Shown here: positions 61,027 to 64,000 of the stretch, in pieces | Numbering within the stretch: the first letter of the stretch is position 1 | Layout: each line of letters begins with the position of its first letter | Assembly: GCA_019309545.1 (NCBI GenBank) | Contig: JAFDGA010000003.1 | Location: forward strand, 38,006-102,005 | Reading direction: 5' to 3' | Source: Deltaproteobacteria bacterium | GTDB lineage: Bacteria > Desulfobacterota > Desulfobaccia > Desulfobaccales > Desulfobaccaceae | Length of the DNA stretch: 64,000 nucleotides | Position numbers and translations under genes: made by a program | Notes under the pieces: generated by a model | Told to the model about the DNA's origin: nothing | The model's database searches: none | What the model saw: only the letters and a program-made list of their open reading frames with translations

Positions 61027-63111
61027 ATGAAACAATTTTTTTATCCCCGTAGTGTGGCGGTAGTGGGGGTCTCAGAATATCCCACTAATTTGGGTCGGGT
61101 TATTGTTAATAACCTGCTCGCGTTCGGCTTCCAAGGCCCGATCTTTCCTATCGGACCACGGGGCGGACAGGTGCGGGGCCTGGAAATCTTGCCATCCTTG
61201 CTGGAACTGCCGCAGCCGGTCGACCTGGTGACAGTTTTGGCACCGGCGCTGGTAGTCCCCAAGGTCTTGGACCACTGCGCCCAACGGGGAATTACCCGGG
61301 TGGTGGTAGAGTCGGGCGGATTCTCCGAGTGCAGCGAGGCCGGCCGGGTTCTGGAAGAAGAGGTCCGCCAGCGCTTGCAGGATTATGGCATCCGCCTGGT
61401 AGGGCCTAACGGTCTGGGCCTGATTAATCTGGAAGTCGGGCTTTGCCTGCCGTTCGCCCAGATTCCCTTGCGGCCTCGGCTGGGAGGGGTATCCATTGTG
61501 GCCCAGAGCGGCGGAGTGGGCGCTAATTTGATTTCCTGGTTGGCCCAGGAAGGGCTGGGGATGAATAAGTTCATCAGCCTGGGCAATAAATTAAATATTA
61601 ACGAAACCGATGTCCTGGCCTATCTCCTGGAGGATGATGGGACCCACGTCATTTACCTGTACCTGGAAGACATCGTCGACGGCCGCCGATTAATGGACCT
61701 GGGGCAATCGGCCACCAAACCGATCCTGCTGCACAAAGCCAATATTGGCAGCGCCAGCGCTGCTATCGCCCGCAGCCACACCGCGGCTTTGACGGTGGAT
61801 GATCGGGTAGTGGATGCCGCCTGTGCCCAGGCCGGGCTGTGTCGGGTACATACCCAGGCCGATTTTCTGCTGGCTGCCAAGGCCCTGGAACAGCCGCCCT
61901 TAAAAGGGAACCGGTTAGCAGTAATGTCGCGGTCGGGCGGCCAGGCAGTGCTGGTGGCCGATGCCTGCCAGCGCTGGGGTTTTGAGTTGCCGCCCTTGTC
62001 GGAGCGCATCCAGAATTTAATCCGCAGTCGCTCCCGGGCCGGAATTATTGAACCTATTAATCCGGTGGATTTGGGTGATGTTTATGACTTCTCGCTATAT
62101 CGGGACCTGATGCTGGAGTTCTGTCGGGATCCGGTTTTTGACGCCGTGTTATTGAATTATGAGCCGTTATCCGATGAAGAGAAGGCCGTCGCCCGGGATA
62201 CGGTGCAGGATCAGATCAGGTTGGCTCAGCACTACCAGAAACCTCTGGTGATCGCGGTCATCGGCGAACTAGAGGAACGACAATTCCTTCGGCGGCAAAT
62301 GGGGGTGCCAGTGTTTGATTTCCCCGAAGAGGCCATTCAGGGCCTGGCCCTGGCCCGGCAAGCCTCCCGACCGCCAGCCGTGGTTTCGGCTTCGGTGGGC
62401 TCGCCCCCTCAGCTAGCCGGGGTAGAAAAGGTGCTGGCCCCCTACCTCGCTACCCCCGGCCCCTTGCCGATGCCGGTGGCCTTAGAGGTTTTTCAGAGTC
62501 TGGGAATGGCAGTGCCAGAGTGGCATCTGGTAACCTCGGAAGCCGCGGCAATTAGTGCGGCGTCTGGCCTGGGCTGTCCGGTATGCCTGAAATTGGTGGC
62601 CCCCAGTGCCGTGCATAAATCTGATCTGGGAGGGGTGGTCCTCGACCTGGAGACCCCTGCGGCCGTGGCCCAGGCATTTGATCAGCTGGCCCAGGTGGCC
62701 CAAAATCGGCTTCCGTGCGGGGAGGACTGGCAAGCCCTGCTCATGCCCATGGTAGCCGGTGGGGTGGAAATCCTGTTGGGGGCGCGGCGGGATCACACCT
62801 TTGGCCCCCTGGTAGTATTCGGCGCCGGCGGCATCTGGGTAGAAATTCTGGAAGACGTGGCCTTGGGCATCGCTCCCCTGGGCGAAGCCCAGGCCGGGCG
62901 GCTGATCGACCAGACCCGGATCAGCGCCATGCTGCAGGGCCGGCGGGGTCAACCCCCGGCAGACCGGGAAAGCATAATCCAGGGATTAATGTTGCTATCA
63001 TCATTGATGCTTCACTTTCCTCAGATTGAGGAGCTGGATCTCAATCCGATCCGGGTTTTCCCGCAGGGACAGGGAATGCTGGTCCTCGATGCCCGGATGA
63101 CCATTAGCTAG
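61027..63111 (+). CDS. ADP-forming acyl-CoA synthetase, fused alpha-beta subunits
   Basis: A 694-residue NDP-forming acyl-CoA (acetyl-CoA) synthetase that makes ATP from an acyl-CoA and phosphate. The N-terminal CoA-binding domain starts YPRSVAVVGVSE. The succinyl-CoA-synthetase-like alpha region contains VGPNGLGLIN and the phosphohistidine candidate in ARSHTAALTVDD. The C-terminal ATP-grasp beta part (about 480-694) has CLKLVAPSAVHKSDLGGV and GARRDHTFGPLVVFG. All expected modules are present. It would give substrate-level ATP during acyl-CoA oxidation or acetate formation. Monocistronic. Confidence 0.92.
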   Translation: MKQFFYPRSVAVVGVSEYPTNLGRVIVNNLLAFGFQGPIFPIGPRGGQVRGLEILPSLLELPQPVDLVTVLAPALVVPKVLDHCAQRGITRVVVESGGFSECSEAGRVLEEEVRQRLQDYGIRLVGPNGLGLINLEVGLCLPFAQIPLRPRLGGVSIVAQSGGVGANLISWLAQEGLGMNKFISLGNKLNINETDVLAYLLEDDGTHVIYLYLEDIVDGRRLMDLGQSATKPILLHKANIGSASAAIARSHTAALTVDDRVVDAACAQAGLCRVHTQADFLLAAKALEQPPLKGNRLAVMSRSGGQAVLVADACQRWGFELPPLSERIQNLIRSRSRAGIIEPINPVDLGDVYDFSLYRDLMLEFCRDPVFDAVLLNYEPLSDEEKAVARDTVQDQIRLAQHYQKPLVIAVIGELEERQFLRRQMGVPVFDFPEEAIQGLALARQASRPPAVVSASVGSPPQLAGVEKVLAPYLATPGPLPMPVALEVFQSLGMAVPEWHLVTSEAAAISAASGLGCPVCLKLVAPSAVHKSDLGGVVLDLETPAAVAQAFDQLAQVAQNRLPCGEDWQALLMPMVAGGVEILLGARRDHTFGPLVVFGAGGIWVEILEDVALGIAPLGEAQAGRLIDQTRISAMLQGRRGQPPADRESIIQGLMLLSSLMLHFPQIEELDLNPIRVFPQGQGMLVLDARMTIS

Positions 63112-63164
63112 ACCGCGATTTTAAGCCGGTCAGGATTAGTGATTATTTAATTCCTTAGACTGGC

Positions 63165-63495
63165 TTATTTGTCGGCGGCTATCTGTTCCAAACGCCTTTC
63201 TACCCACTGGGCTTCGGACTCAAATCCGCACTTCTGGTTGGGGGGAAGGCATGGTGTGAAATTCCTTGCTGAAATGAAAAGCTATTTGCAAGGTCTTGGG
63301 AAGGTCCCGGGTCTGACCCAGGGCCTGAAGGAGTTCTGCTTGACTGGCGGGCTTAAAGACTATCGTTACACCTGGAACGGGGGGAATACAATACTTGCTG
63401 TGCTGCTAATTACCGGCCTGTGCCAGATCGGCTGACAGGGCCAATATAAAAAATCCGAGCAGGCCGTTGAACTTTATCCCTTTCAGATAGGCCAT
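63165..63495 (-). pseudogene. Broken gene for a small secreted protein (in-frame TAG and frameshift)
   Basis: ATG 63495 (GGGGA eight bases upstream) opens a frame with a clear signal peptide ending ADLAQAGN. Codon 30 (63408-63406) is TAG. The same frame then stays coding-like (KYCIPPVPGVTIVFKPA and QAELLQALGQTRDLP) to a run of six G/C at 63240-63245. Removing one base there joins it to KCGFESEAQWVERRL, which ends at TAA 63165-63167. Two lesions suggest decay; the original product would have about 110 residues. Family not recognised. Confidence 0.55.
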
Positions 63496-63535
63496 AAAAT
63501 TTTCCCCATCATGGTAGACCCACGTTCTAACCTAA

Positions 63536-63562
63536 AAAAGCCATGCCTGGCGCATGGCTTTT
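63536..63562. terminator. Bidirectional terminator-like hairpin
   Basis: AAAAGCCATGC (63536-63546) pairs with GCATGGCTTTT (63552-63562) around a five-base loop. With A-runs on one side and T-runs on the other, it can terminate transcription on both strands. Confidence 0.75.
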
Positions 63563-63730
63563 CATATATTCAAGCAGCCCGGTGGGACTGTTTTAACTCC
63601 ACATCAATGGCCCCTGGATGGATTGCTTAAGGCGTGCCGGGACAGGTTTTCCGGTCCTCGGGCTGCTTTGATTATAGGTTAATCACCATCTTCAAAAATG
63701 CAAGACCTGCATCCTTAATCTCGGGGTTTT

Positions 63731-63831
63731 TTATTAACTATTACTCAGGTCATAAAATGAATGAATTTGGGTTAGAAAAAAACAGCGGTATGGAGAGGGT
63801 GGTCGGCGGTCCCCCGCCCTCCCCTCAAATT
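63731..63831 (+). repeat. Dispersed intergenic repeat, copy F, interrupted by an insertion sequence
   Basis: Left end CTATTACTCAGGTCATAAAA, GGGTTAGAAAAAAA, GGAGAGGGTGG, and CCCGCCCTCCCCTCAAATT. At this point other copies continue AACCTTTTAAAT, but here the sequence switches to GAGACTGTTGC, the presumed end of an insertion sequence. Confidence 0.65.
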
Positions 63832-64000
63832 GAGACTGTTGCAAAACGATACGTAAATATTACTAAAAATTAATACAAAAAAGACTCCCAAAATGCTTAA
63901 CCTATGGTAATATCAAGGAAATAATTTTTCTGGAGCTGATATGAGCAAAAAGGGCCGAGCCAACGGTTCATTCTTTGGCAACCATATTTATGAAAGCCTC
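63832..64000 (+). mobile_element. Left end of an insertion sequence (continues past the window)
   Basis: GAGACTGTTGCAAAA at 63832 resembles terminal inverted repeats of IS4/IS5/IS1182-like elements. It begins exactly where a dispersed repeat is broken off and lies about 110 bases upstream of a partial transposase-like frame. The right end is outside the window, so the inverted repeat and target duplication cannot be confirmed. Confidence 0.55.
63941..64000 (+). CDS. Transposase N-terminus (partial, probable)
   Basis: ATG 63941 with GGAG six bases upstream opens a frame to the window end: MSKKGRANGSFFG, then NHIYESL. The basic start followed by a GSFFG-x(2)-IY pattern resembles IS1182/IS5-type transposases. 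Only 20 codons are available, so the call leans on the IS-like end upstream. Confidence 0.45.
   Translation, partial: MSKKGRANGSFFGNHIYESL

Noticed and set aside
63169..63435. An 88-codon plus-strand open frame
   Set aside because: It lies antisense to the broken secreted-protein gene, has no ribosome-binding site and its composition looks non-coding.
1..64000. CRISPR arrays, tRNA or rRNA genes
   Set aside because: No regularly spaced direct repeats and no cloverleaf or rRNA-like stretches were seen on either strand by reading.

Overview
The window reads as chromosomal DNA of a Gram-negative anaerobe of the former Deltaproteobacteria (Desulfobacterota), possibly a sulfate reducer related to Syntrophobacterales or Desulfobacca. 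That placement is inference. It rests on the meso-DAP type MurE, the FtsI with a PASTA tail, the outer-membrane barrel protein, a DUF3786 protein, an ADP-forming acyl-CoA synthetase and a corrinoid methyltransferase cluster. No tRNA, rRNA or CRISPR array was seen.

Layout. (1) 1-10850, minus strand: the division and cell wall (dcw) cluster mraZ-rsmH-ftsL-ftsI-murE-murF-mraY-murD-ftsW-murG, with murG cut by the window edge. A promoter and a three-repeat MraZ box lie upstream of mraZ. (2) 10978-11388: ruvX. (3) 11610-23437, minus strand: a quaternary-amine island. It holds an OpuC/Osm-type betaine or choline ABC transporter, an asparagine-synthetase-like ligase without its glutaminase cysteine, a SAM methyltransferase, a corrinoid protein, two non-pyrrolysine MttB-family methyltransferases, a methyl-tetrahydrofolate:corrinoid methyltransferase and a corrinoid-activation protein. 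A leader of about 1 kb beyond it carries strong RNA or DNA hairpins, including a three-way junction. (4) 24476-33986: housekeeping and single genes (rlmH, NifU-type scaffold, SIMPL protein, pdxA, proC, a secreted subtilisin with kelch repeats, pcnB-type nucleotidyltransferase, metallo-beta-lactamase-fold hydrolase). (5) 34185-38778: two histidine kinases and an HD-GYP response regulator. (6) 38848-46143, minus strand: a membrane GT2 glycosyltransferase, a TPR plus outer-membrane barrel protein and an M48 protease, which look like a polysaccharide synthesis and export operon. A nucleotide-sugar epimerase follows. (7) 47947-57336, plus strand: three glycosyltransferases, a PucC-type MFS protein, a solute-binding lipoprotein, a degenerate histidine kinase, an MlaE permease and an ABC ATPase that has lost every catalytic motif. 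(8) 57364-63111: M20 hydrolase, TrmO, a ferritin-like/adenylate cyclase fusion, DUF3786 protein, acyl-CoA synthetase. (9) 63165-64000: a broken secreted-protein gene, a terminator, and the left end of an insertion sequence that sits inside a dispersed repeat.

How it fits together. The island in (3) would import a methylated amine, move its methyl groups through the corrinoid protein to tetrahydrofolate, and reactivate the corrinoid with the RamA/MetH-activation-like protein. The ligase and SAM methyltransferase attached to it are unexplained. Region (7) is the strongest candidate for an undescribed system, because two proteins that look like enzymes appear catalytically dead yet keep tight translational coupling to an intact MlaE permease. 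A family of intergenic repeats with GC-rich hairpin cores, at least six copies in this window, is scattered through the second half.
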